From Trogon surrucura (lineage: Eukaryota; Chordata; Aves; Trogoniformes; Trogonidae), in contig CM036632.1 in the NCBI GenBank assembly GCA_020746105.1, forward strand, positions 3,658,001 to 3,722,000: DNA of 64,000 nucleotides. Reading direction: 5' to 3'. This document shows positions 49,101-58,803 of the stretch, in pieces (the first letter of the stretch is position 1; each line of letters opens with the position of its first letter). The translations under genes and the position numbers were made by a program. Below the pieces are notes generated by a model that did not search any database, had not been told where the DNA came from, and saw only the letters and a program-made list of their open reading frames with translations.

Positions 49101-50986
49101 GGATAATAAGGCAGAGGACTAAGCAGACCTGAAAAATCAGAATCTAACAAAATCATCAGACACAGAAGAACTGCAACTCTCTGAAAAGAGATGAGAGGGA
49201 TCTACCAGGATTCTCTTCACCAGATTCCTATGCCAGCAAGGAATGCTAAGTAGGAGCTACAAAGCCCCTTACCAAATTTGGAATAGAAGTAACACTCGGG
49301 CATCTTGGTCATGTCATACTCGTGCAGAAACTCGCACTGGTCTCCTTTTTTGCACAGTCCTCGTAGCCAGTGTTTGCAAACAACTGTCTTCTCCCCACTG
49401 ATGTGTCGGAACGGGCACATGCCTCCTGCGGAAGCAAGAAGGGGAAAAGGAGCAATCAAAACGCGTGGCACAAGAAGGCACAGGGCAATAGCAACTCTTT
49501 GTTCCCCTCTGCAAGAAGAGTTTCAGAAGACAGCACTTTTCTTAGGAACAATAGCAAAACCAGGAGTTCCAGACAAGTCCTATATTACCCTCTAATGATC
49601 AACATAGTCTCCAGCTCTCAATCCTGGCAACCACAAATCACAGCAAAGCCTGCGTGTGGTAACTTCAAGCCATCCTTTACCAGCAGCTTTGCCTATTCAC
49701 CTCCCAACTTCTTAAAAAAATACCATTATTTCACAATTGCTGCAGTTACTCCAACATCCTTCAGTTTCACCCTCTATCTAGGTTATCCTCTCATCTTTAC
49801 AAAAAAGAAGAGCACCACAGATAGTGCTAGAACATCTAGTTTCCCACCCCCGTGAGTCTAATTTACATTCAAAATATTACTTGCCTTTCCCGCAGGCCGC
49901 TTTTAAAAAAAATTCACAGACAGCTGCACCTGATTCTGTGGAGAGAAGAAACATAATTAATTTTAACAAAATTTCACGCTAACTTTTAAAATATTTCCTT
50001 CCCCAGAAAGACAATTTGGTCCTCAACATTAAAGGAAAAGCACCGTTTTGGCTTGTGGAATTTACTTTCCTGCATAAGTTCCGCACTCAAGCCTGGCCCT
50101 TGCAAACGTTTGTATTCTTGCAGGTTGCCAAGGTGAATTTGCAGAAATTTTTGTGCTTGTTTTCAGATATTTAGGTTTTGTTGACTGGGTTCTCCTCTGC
50201 TGTTAAGTCAATTGTGTTGGTGAACCCTGCATAAGGTCCTGGCAAAAAGTGTCTTATATTTCTTGACCAGAACTGCCTGAAACAACTATCAGTGTGTTAT
50301 CCCTTGCTGATCCTGACCAACAGAAAGGACAGCATCCAAGTGAGTTAAAACACAAGTTTAGTAGCCCAGTCACAAAATTTCAGCAAGCGACGAGTCCTCT
50401 GAGACTACCTGTACCAGATTATTAGCCTGCAGAAAAAGTTTTAGAGGCAAGGCCATGTATATACCTAAATGAGGTCCCTCTGACATCAAAACACCTCAGC
50501 TATCAACAGGGAATGAAGGGAAATAACAAAGTACTGTGCAGGAAAGTGATGTTTATTCACGATAACACCTCGACTTTAATTCCCCAGGCTGGGGGGGTAT
50601 TAACTACAGCTTTCAATAAGCAGGAAAAGAAGACAGAAATGGATTAGGACAGAAACCTCACAGAGAAAGCAAAAATTGAGAGGATCTAAGGGTAAGACTT
50701 GAGCAAGGCGTTCAGATCCCCGGAAACCTCCCTCCCACCCCTCCCCGGCCCAGCCAGACCCTGACGAGAGCCCGGCCGCGGCCCCATCCCCCGCTCCGCG
50801 GGACACTGCCCCGAAAGCCGTCCCTGGTTCCCTCGCCGCGGTGCTGAGGGCCCCTCCCGGTTCTGCCCCCCCCCCCCACGCACTGTCCATCCCGGGGAAG
50901 GGCAACGGCTGCGCCCCCAGCTGCTGCTCCACCGCCAGCTCCAGGTCGAACTTGATGTGGTCCACGCTGGCGATGAGCTCTTGCAT
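46117..50986 (-). CDS. CPSF4: Cleavage and polyadenylation specificity factor 30 kDa subunit
   Basis: CPSF4 (CPSF30) is the zinc-finger subunit of the nuclear CPSF complex that recognises the AAUAAA signal in pre-mRNA. Coding exons on the minus strand are 50986-50884, 49935-49885, 49425-49273, 48482-48387, 48234-48141, 47678-47606, 46767-46657 and 46185-46117, giving 249 aa. Five CCCH fingers are intact: C41/C49/C55/H59, C68/C76/C82/H86, C96/C105/C110/H114, C124/C132/C138/H142 and C148/C156/C162/H166. A CCHC zinc knuckle follows (C225, C228, H233, C238). The start has an ideal GCCGCCACCATG context. Intron 2 has a GC donor (AAAG|GCAAGT) instead of GT. Exon 7 lacks the 5' extension that gives the 269-aa human form; a second in-frame acceptor at 46749 would remove six more residues (243 aa). 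The linker at 183-190 differs from human. Identification is firm; the exon 7 start is the least certain boundary. Confidence 0.95.
50866..50877 (-). repeat. G-run just inside CPSF4 intron 1
   Basis: Twelve consecutive G on the transcribed sense (minus) strand start about six bases after the exon 1 donor (GTGCGT). G-runs near donors often act as intronic splicing enhancers and can form quadruplexes. The length may be imprecise in an assembly. Confidence 0.8.
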
Positions 50987-51336
50987 GGTGGCGGCTGGGG
51001 GGCGGCGGCAGCGGGAAGGAAGGGGAGGTATGGTGGCGGTGGCGGCGGGCGGCCGGGCCCGGGCAGGCCCGGCCCGGCCCGGCCCGCTCCTGGCCGGCAG
51101 CGCCCTGAGGGGAGGGGAGGCGGCGGCGGCAGCTCCCGGCCGCCCCGCGCCGCCTCGCCCGCGGAATGCCGGGAGGCACCCCCTGACCCCCGCCCGGCAG
51201 GCAGCGCGCGCGCTCCCGCCAATCAGAGGCGAGGGGGGCGGAGCTCCCGCGCTCCCCGCCCTTTCCGGCCGCGCAGGCGCAGTGGCGGGAGGGAGGTGCT
51301 GAGGGGAGGGGGGGCCCGGCGCCGGCCCGCCCAGGC
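50987..51336. promoter_or_regulatory. CPSF4/PTCD1 bidirectional CpG-island promoter
   Basis: Only 350 bp separate the two start codons, which point away from each other. The interval is very GC- and CpG-rich and has no TATA box. It carries a CCAAT box at 51219-51223 within CGCCAATCAGA, an ETS/GABP-type TTCCGG at 51263-51268, and an NRF1-type GCGCAGGCGCA at 51271-51281. The NRF1 plus ETS pair is typical of nuclear genes for mitochondrial proteins and fits PTCD1. Exact start sites are not visible. Confidence 0.8.
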
Positions 51337-54300
51337 ATGAGGGCGCTGCGGGTGCTCGTCCCGCTGGGGCCCCTCGCCTCCGCGCTTCTCCCGGGGCGGG
51401 GACACTGGGCGACAGCCGGGAAAGCGTCGAGCCTGCTCCGGGTTCCGTGTTCGGCCCCGCCGCCGGGCTGGAGGCCGTTCCTCTCGTCCGAGGAGCCGCC
51501 CGGTAACGACCCGAGAGGGAGCGGTGCTGGAGCCGCTGGGGAGGAGGAGGAGGATGATGATGAAGGCGTGGAGTTCGGAACGCTGTCTGGCAGGTTCTCT
51601 TCTAGAAAATATTATCACAAAACCACGTCACGCTTTCAGAACTTAAAGCTTCAAGAAGAAGAAGAGGACGAACCAGAAAGAAAACCTCGGCGCGGCCCTA
51701 AGAACACCCCGTACTGGTACTTCCTGAGGTGCAAGGCCCTCATCAAAGAGGACAAGGTTCGTGCCCAGCTCCTCGCTCGTCTGGTTTGTAAGAGCACTGA
51801 TGAAAGGTGCAACTCTTGAATCATAGAATGGCCAAGGTTGGAAGGGGCCTGAGAGATCATCCCATCCAGCCCCCCCGCCCCGGGCAGGGACGCCTCTCGG
51901 CTGGACCAGGTTACTCAAGACCTCATCCAACCTGGCCTTGAACACCTCAAGGGAGGGGGCATTGAAGTAAAATCAGAATTTTTGAGGGGCTCTGTAGGAC
52001 CTCAACCACAGCCTGTCTGCAGCCGTATGCATTAATATCTACTGTAACAGATTCTCTTGCTGCCTCTTGATGGATTTTCTTTTTCACTGTAGCTGGCGGA
52101 GGCTCTGGAGCTGTTTGAGGTGCAGATGCTGAAGGAAGAGCGCCTGCAGCCAGAAGAAAGCAATTACACTGTTCTGATTGGTGGCTGTGGCCGGGTTGGC
52201 TACGTGAAGAAAGCGTTCAGGCTCTACAATGACGTAGGTTGACATTCTCTCCTCTCTCAAACCTTCCTTAGGTTTTCTGATGTTTCAAGCATGCGGTCAC
52301 GTTACTTTGTCTCCAGAATGCCTTTGAGTGAGTGTTTGCAACTTCTGAGCTTGCAACTTTTAAAAACAAGTTAAGAAAGTCTAGAAGCCCTTTCCTAAAA
52401 AGCCAGTTCAAGCTCTTCTTCTTTTCCTTCAGATGAAAAAACGAGCCTTAATTCCCACCGAGGCCACTTACACAGCCCTGTTCAACGCCTGCGCTGAATC
52501 ACCGTGGAAAGACTCGGGGCTGCAGAGCGCTCTCAAGTTACGGCAGCAGCTAAAGGACAAAAACGAAGAGCTGAACCTGATCACCTACCACGCGCTGCTC
52601 AAGGTCTGCGCCCTGTGCTCAGACCTCAGGATGTGCTTTGATGTACTGAAGGTAAATATGTGAGTTTTCTTGTATTAAGTGTAGTCTGGTCTGGTTAAAG
52701 CTCCTGGAAGATAACATAGTGCAGAGACTTTTTTATATATGCTATACCTCTAGAAGACATCAGCAGTGTTTGACCTTCACATCCAGCAGCAGCAGACTGT
52801 TTGGCTAAGTGGGAAGCTTAATGCTTTCCCTGTTTTTTCAGGAAATCGTGCACAAAGGCCATGTGCTCACAGCTGAGACCTTCAGCTTCCTTCTGATGAG
52901 CTGCATAAAGGACAGTGAAAACGGCTTCCGATACGCCTTACAGGTTTGTCTTCGTGTTCTAAGTGGGGAGGAAAAAGTGCTTCTGTGTTGTACGTTGAAC
53001 GCACGGAAGGGGCAGCAGGTTGCTCAGAGGTTGTAAAACAGGAGTTCAGCTCCTCCTAGGAGAAGTTCTGTAAGCTAGACTTCCATCAGGACATCTCGTA
53101 CGCTGCTAAACCGCCCTGGATGATGTCACAGGACTAGCTCAAGGTGGCTGCTCACTCTCCAGTAGCCTCTCATCTCGTCATGCCGTAAACTTGCTCTTTT
53201 GCCGCAAGCAGATACCATTAATACGCTAGAAACCCTTCCGTTACTTAATACCACGTCATCTAGTGTTCATCTTCCCCTCTTCAGGTTTGGAAACAAATGA
53301 CTAAACTTGGAATCAAGGCCGACAGCCACATTTACAATTTGATGCTGCGTGCTGCGAGAGACTGCGGAATAGGTGATCCCGTTGTGGCTTCTGAACTCCT
53401 GCTCAGCCCTGCTGACGAGAGCTCATCCCAGCTAAGGCTTGCACCAGGGAGGCAGAAGAAAAAGGTAAAAAATCCCAGGAAGAAGGGATCAGAGAGTGCA
53501 GCTGCTGTCCAGCTGGATGTGGAAGCCATGGAAAAGCAGTTCTTTCAGGAGACATCAGTGCAGTCTGAAGAACTGATCCGGCAGCAAAATAAAGATGTGA
53601 CTCGGGCTGAAGCAGAAGCAACTGCTCTCAACAGCCCCAGTGTAGCTCCCAGCAGGGCAGGAGCATTGATGAGGAGAGGCCAGGATGAGATGGAGCAGAA
53701 ACAAGCAAGTCTAGGCTGCAACGCACCCAACTTGCTGGATTCCAGGATGCCCAACTCAGCTGTGGTTTCCTTGGGGACAGTGGCCACACCATCCGATCGA
53801 CTGGCTTTGATGGGGGATGTGGAAGGCTTCTTGAAGAAGATGAAAGAGGACAATGTAGAACCCAACATTAAAACATTTACGTTACTGGCTGAGCTGGTGG
53901 AACCCCAAAGCCCCTCAGAGTCCTCTTTGCTGGCACTCCTAGATCAGCATAAAGCCAAAGTAGATGTGACCTTCTTTAATACCTTAATAAGGAAGAAAAG
54001 TAAACAGGGAGACCTGGAAGGAGCAAAGGTGAGGAAAAACCCAGACCCGGCCTTGTCTCAGGCCTCCACTGTTACCTCTGTTTCACCCTGAGACCTGTTT
54101 CTCTATCCACAGGAGAACAGGGAGCCTCACACTGTTTTCCACAAACTAGTGCTTGCATTAATTTCTTAAGCAGTTATGGATTCTGTTCTAGCAGGTTCAG
54201 CTCTCTGTTCCAAAACGGTGAGGCTGTTTGGAAACTGATGTCAACGCTTGTATCTTCCAGAGTGTGCTGCCAGCTCTAGTGAAGAGAGGATTATCACCCA

Positions 54301-55345
54301 ACCTTCAGACCTTTTGTAACTTGGCAATTGCTTGCCACCAGGAGAAGGATGGACTGCAGTTACTCTCAGATTTGAAGGTAATCAAAAAAAAAAACAAAAA
54401 CAAAGCATCCTGCTGCTTGGGGTTTGAGCTGCACGAGGAGGCCAGGTGGAGTGTTAATACTTCTAAAAAGATCTGTTGAGGTCTCTGCGGCAAGTAGTTG
54501 TGTTCTCACTCCAAAAACATGCAATTCCGGAGTAGCTGCCAGCTCAGGTGATCTGTCCTGTACCTGCTCTGGGGTAGGAGAGGGCTGACGGGGAGGGGTG
54601 TGCTGGCACTGTAGTAGCTGCTACACAGGTCCCAGAGTGAGAGCTGTCCTCTTTGGATAAGAAGCGCCTGCGTGCCTTTTCCTTCCAAGAGTCCTCCTGC
54701 ACTAGTCAGCAGATAAACAAGTTTAACTGTAGCGTTTGGTTTTTTCCAGAGGTCTGGAGTAACTCCCAACAAGTACATCTACAGCACCCTCATCGCTGCC
54801 GCCGTGAGGCACCTGAATTACAGTTACCTCACAGAGATCCTGCGGGACATGAGGAATAACCAAGTGCCTCCCAATGAAGTTATCATACGCCAGCTGGAGT
54901 TCGCCGCACGCTACCCTCCAAAATTTGACAGGGTGAGTGGATGTGACCGGTCACAGCACGAAGGTGTCAGGAAGGGAGGGGACACAGCAAAGGAGGCGAA
55001 ACAGATCTCTGCCTAAGTCTTGTTCCCTGGGGTTTGTCTGATCTGGCTGACAGTTCCTTGATAGCTGTTCCTCTAGCAGCAGCTTCTGGCTATTGCAGCC
55101 TGGTGTTGAAGCAAGCTCTCCTCTAACAGGAACTTGTTTTCTTGGATTTCCGTTTGCAGTACAAGTCAAAGAACCCATACCTGGAGAAAATTGATGGTTT
55201 CCGCGGCTACTACAATCGGTGGTTAAAAGTTATGGCAGCAGAAGAAACTCCTCACCCTTGGGAAAAATACCGAACAGCAAAACGGGTGGGAGATGACGAC
55301 AAGGAAGAGGCTGGGCAGGACCAGCCGGGGCAGAAGCAGCAGTGA
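51337..55345 (+). CDS. PTCD1: Pentatricopeptide repeat domain protein 1, mitochondrial
   Basis: PTCD1 is a mitochondrial matrix PPR protein linked to leucine tRNA levels, 16S rRNA and mitoribosome assembly in mammals. Coding exons are 51337-51756, 52093-52233, 52433-52651, 52842-52943, 53285-54028, 54261-54377, 54750-54932 and 55160-55345, giving 703 aa (human about 700). All introns are GT-AG and phase 0. The N-terminus ([20 protein letters not shown]) is basic and hydrophobic without acids, as in a mitochondrial presequence. An acidic patch (EEEEDDDEG, 69-77) and the conserved [10 protein letters not shown] (124-133) follow. PPR-type helices cover about 140-350 and 460-640, for example [35 protein letters not shown] and [15 protein letters not shown]. 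Exon 5 (248 codons) includes a low-similarity charged linker at about 345-430. The C-terminus keeps [15 protein letters not shown] and [11 protein letters not shown]. The gene shares a promoter with CPSF4 and ends facing BUD31. Confidence 0.96.
51822..51960 (-). mobile_element. CR1 LINE 3' fragment in PTCD1 intron 1
   Basis: The + strand starts with GAATCATAGAATGGCCAAGG, then TTGGAAGGGGCCTGAGAGAT, ATCATCCCATCCAGCCCCCC and CATCCAACCTGGCCTTGAAC. This is an antisense CR1 3' end. It begins about 65 bp after the exon 1 donor and runs opposite to PTCD1 transcription. Confidence 0.9.
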
Positions 55346-55466
55346 GCAGGGCGCTCCGTCCTGCACCTTCCACGTGCTGGAAGAACTTGGAACTCACTCC
55401 CTTAAATGGTCTTGTAGTAAAGCTGCTTTGAATTTGCATGAGTATAAGTTCTTACAGTAAAAGGAT

Positions 55467-55472
55467 AATAAA
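55467..55472 (+). terminator. PTCD1 polyadenylation signal
   Basis: A canonical AATAAA lies 122 nt downstream of the PTCD1 stop codon, implying a short 3' UTR. Confidence 0.85.
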
Positions 55473-55489
55473 ATACTTGTTCTTTAATG

Positions 55490-55925
55490 AGAAGCAAATA
55501 CATTTCCAGGGAATTTACTTAGACTGCAGAGGATTAAATAGGCTGTAGTTTACAAATCCAGCGCTAAACAATGAAGAAGTAAAAACCACATTTCACAGTG
55601 GTTCAGCTCAGTGCCTGTTTTGTCTTTTTTCTGTGTTCTGTGTGTATCTGGGCACTTAACATGTGACCTGTAGTAGACTGCTGGCCTTCCTGGATGGAAC
55701 TATACACTAATCCCAGGTTACAAACCTTAGCAAGAGAGTTTCAGTGAAATTCACTTTCCTTCTACACAAGATCAGAGGAGTGCTTGAATCACCAAAAACC
55801 ACCCACATTTAGGAGAGCTTACAGCAGGTAGAACCACTGAACAAACCAACCAAAACATTTCAAGAAGGAAAGGGGCACAGAAATGTTTTGTCAGAAGATC
55901 AGGCCACTCTCTCAGGAGGGCAGAC
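55490..55925. other. Short intergenic gap between convergent genes
   Basis: This gap lies between the inferred ends of the PTCD1 and BUD31 transcripts. I see no coding exon, RNA gene or recognisable repeat in it. Confidence 0.6.
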
Positions 55926-55931
55926 TTTATT
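55926..55931 (-). terminator. BUD31 polyadenylation signal
   Basis: AATAAA on the minus strand lies about 190 nt after the BUD31 stop codon, the expected place for a compact 3' UTR. Confidence 0.75.
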
Positions 55932-56122
55932 TTAAAATAAAAGACTACACGAAAACCTACTCCCAACCAACCACCATGGTATATACAATCCAGATGAGTA
56001 TGTTGCAGTTTTGCCGTACAGAAATAATCAATCACACAGAAGGTGGCTGTAATTGTGCCAATAGTCCATTGCGTAGGATGATGTCCCTCAGAGCTCAAAA
56101 AGCAGTCTTGGGGCTAAAGGCT

Positions 56123-57511
56123 TCACCCCGAACAGCCTCTGCATCCACAGTGAGTGCATTCAATGATCCTCCCCTGGAAAAGAAGCAGGAGGAGGGTATT
56201 TCAGCCAAGCTACATGAGCAGACAGAGAGCAAGCTCGTGCCTTGAGAGACTAACTCTACCAGCAAAGGTAGAAAATACTAGAACTATGGGAAACTACCAT
56301 GAAGAAACGCACTACCTCCCCTGCAAGGGCCCAGACAAGCAGAGGAACAAGCTAACTCTTACCACTTCCAGCTTGCTTTTGGGGACCCTGCAGATGCAGT
56401 TGGTTCCAAAGTTGGTGTCCCGTGTCTGGATACATCGCAGGCAGCAGAGGTTCTCATAACCCTGTTTCTTCCACTTTGCAATCAAGTTTTTGTCAGCGTA
56501 TCCTTCCTTGATGCAGTACTCATAGAGCTCTGTAAAGAAGCAGACACCATCACAAGTAGTATTCAAATGCTTCCTAAAAGCTATCAGGAACTGGTTACTA
56601 GCTGTAGTAACCAGCAATTACAGCCAGGCAGCTGCCAGCCTTCCCTCCCCAGAACCCTGATCCTTCCCACCAATGCCCCAGGTCAGGCACATCCATGGGC
56701 AGACATATTACTCCATTCTGTTTTCTTCTGCCCAGGGTAAAACATTTGCATTCCTCACCTCTGCTGATGGCTTTTCTTTTATAGAAGAGGTCAAAGATGT
56801 AGCGTGTTTTCTGGTGATGAATTCTGAAGATAGGCCAAAGGGATTCTACTTTCCTCTTCCCTTCGTGAGGCTCGGTCTCCGCTGGGAAGGAACACAAACC
56901 AGGTTTCAGCTGACCTTTTCAGGCAATCAAGTAATTTCCTTAATCACTTTGTAATTATGTTCCAAGAACATTCATAACTTTAATACATTACAAGGGTAAG
57001 ACCAAGTGTAGGAGATGAAACAAAAGGGACTTGACCTGGAACAGCTCCTTTAGGAAATAAAACAGGATGACACAACCCACACTGGGATGGCAGGTGATTC
57101 CATGGCTGCCCTGCTCATCAGACCAGGGCAGCAGCACAGACAAGAACTACCAGTCCCTCCACATGCACTGGTGAGCTTCAGCCAGGGCTTGGCCACAGTG
57201 TGCCCTAAAAACAACTGCACACCAAACCTCTGTGCTCTGTAACCAGTGTAGACCCACAGAAAAGCACCCAGTGCTGGCCCAGTCTCAGCCTGCAGTATCA
57301 CTGCGAGGCAGAGATACAATAGAACCTCAACCTATATTTGCAAGAGAAGCTGAGAATGGTTATGGGTTAGCTTGTTTCAGGATCACATCCCCAAGAAGGC
57401 CCAGCTCTGCTGCTTACCTTCCCTCATCTTCTGATCCAGCTCATCCAGCGTCGGCTCGATCAGCTCCCAGCCATCCGGGGGAGGCTTCCTGCTCCGCTTC
57501 ACTTTGGGCAT
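56123..57511 (-). CDS. BUD31: BUD31 spliceosome-associated protein (G10)
   Basis: BUD31 is the animal orthologue of yeast Bud31/Cwc14, a conserved spliceosome component in the nucleus. Coding exons on the minus strand are 57511-57418, 56881-56759, 56529-56363 and 56173-56123, giving 144 aa, the same length as human. All introns are GT-AG and the frame is continuous. The N-terminus [15 protein letters not shown] holds a basic nuclear localisation-type stretch, with P at position 10 where human has A. Conserved [20 protein letters not shown] and [17 protein letters not shown] follow. The C-terminal zinc-binding region keeps C101, C102, C105, C117, C119, C134, C137, C139 and C142. A 5' non-coding exon probably ends at 58371, where a GTAG|GTGAGC donor lies in the CpG island. 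The acceptor just before the ATG would be a less common GAG type at 57515-57517. The gene is head to head with PDAP1. Confidence 0.97.
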
Positions 57512-57639
57512 TGCCTCAGAAATGAGGGAGGCAAAAGGCAGGGGAAGGAAAGATGATGGGGTTTGCCAGCACTCAACTGTTTAGGTGCTTCGAAGTCCTG
57601 AGAACCACTGAAAAAAAGAAAAATGAAAACAGTTGTCAT

Positions 57640-58025
57640 AGACTGGGTTGTGTTGGAAAGGACCTTAAGGATCATCTACTTCCAACCCCCCTGCCAAGAG
57701 CAAGGACACCTCCCCCTAGACCGGGTGGCTCAAACCTCTGTCCACCCTGGCCTTGGACACTTCCAGGGAGAGGGCATCCACCACCTTTTTGGGCACCCTG
57801 TTCCAGTGTCTCACCACCCTCACAGTGAAGTTTCTTCCGAATGCCTAGTCTATATCTACCAGTTTAAAACCACCACCCCTCATCCTATCGCTACACACAC
57901 ATGTAAACAGTGCCTCCCAGCTTCCTTGTATCCCCCTTCGGGTACTGGAAAGCTGCTCTAAGGTCTCCCGGAGCCTTCTCTTCCCGAGGTTGAACAGCCC
58001 CAACTCTCAGCCTGCTAGAGGTATT
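57640..58025 (-). mobile_element. CR1 LINE 3' fragment in BUD31 intron 1, ~385 bp
   Basis: The + strand shows, in order, GTTGGAAAGGACCTTAAGGA, a CCAACCCCCCTGCC segment, CACCCTGGCCTTGGACACTT, GGGCACCCTGTTCCAGTGTC, CTCACAGTGAAGTTTCTTCC and finally GTTGAACAGCCCCAACTCTC. This is the longest CR1 fragment in the window, antisense on the + strand and therefore sense to BUD31. The octamer tail is decayed to a single CATAGA-like remnant. Confidence 0.92.
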
Positions 58026-58079
58026 TCCCCCAAGCTCCCATATTCAAAGAAACGAGCTTTATCGACCTCGTGAACGAGG

Positions 58080-58803
58080 TAAAGCCTCGCCTAACACTGC
58101 CTCGGGGATGCGGGCAGGCCCCGCGGCGAGCGCTCCAGCGCGACCACTCGCTTTGGGTGTTTCCCTCCCCTCGGCACAGCGAACCGGCAGCCGCCCCTCC
58201 TCCGCCGCGGCCTACCCTGAGGCCACCACTCCCGTCAGCTCCCACCGAAAACCAGGGCGACGCCGCCCTGCCCGGCCCTGCCCTGCCCACCGCAGCGCGG
58301 CCCCCGGGGCTCGCCGGGACTCAGCGGGCGCTGGCGCAGGCACGAAGGGTCCCGGCCCGGTCCCGCTCACCTACCGGAGGCCGCCGCTGCCCTCACCCGC
58401 GGGGCCTCTCCTACCGGCACCGCCCCGTAGCCCCGCCCCTCTGGGGTGTCCACCGCGATGCCTGAAGAAAATCGTCCCCTCCCTCCGCGCCCCCGTCTAG
58501 GCCGGGGTAGGACGGAACGCGCGACCTGCCAGGAGGGGAAACGACCCCGCTCTCCTTTGAGGGGGTGGAGGGGGGACATCTAGAGGGGCTGCCCGGAGTG
58601 GCGGGACGGGCGGCGCCGAGGGCAGCCCCGCGGTCAGGGTCCTCCTTTGGGAGGGGCGGCGGTGGACTGGGCGGGCGTCGAGGGGCCGCGCGCGCGTGGA
58701 GGGGCGGAGGGGGTGGGGTGGCTTCCGGTTCCGGGTCGCCGCTGGGGCCCGCGGTGCGGGGCAGGGCCGGGGGGGCCGCGCTGCAGCCGCCATCGCCGCC
58801 GCG
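58080..58803. promoter_or_regulatory. BUD31/PDAP1 bidirectional CpG-island promoter
   Basis: This strongly CpG-rich stretch separates the inferred BUD31 non-coding first exon (donor at 58370/58371, minus strand) from the PDAP1 start codon at 58804. No TATA box is evident. A GCCGCCAT (reverse YY1 core) lies at 58786-58793, immediately before the PDAP1 ATG. The island continues into PDAP1 intron 1 to about 59460. Both genes are broadly expressed in mammals, which fits a shared housekeeping promoter. Confidence 0.75.

Noticed and set aside
50712-51338. 208-aa open frame on the minus strand across the CPSF4/PTCD1 promoter
   Set aside because: It runs through the promoter and CPSF4 exon 1 in the wrong frame; the true frame encodes the conserved CPSF4 N-terminus.
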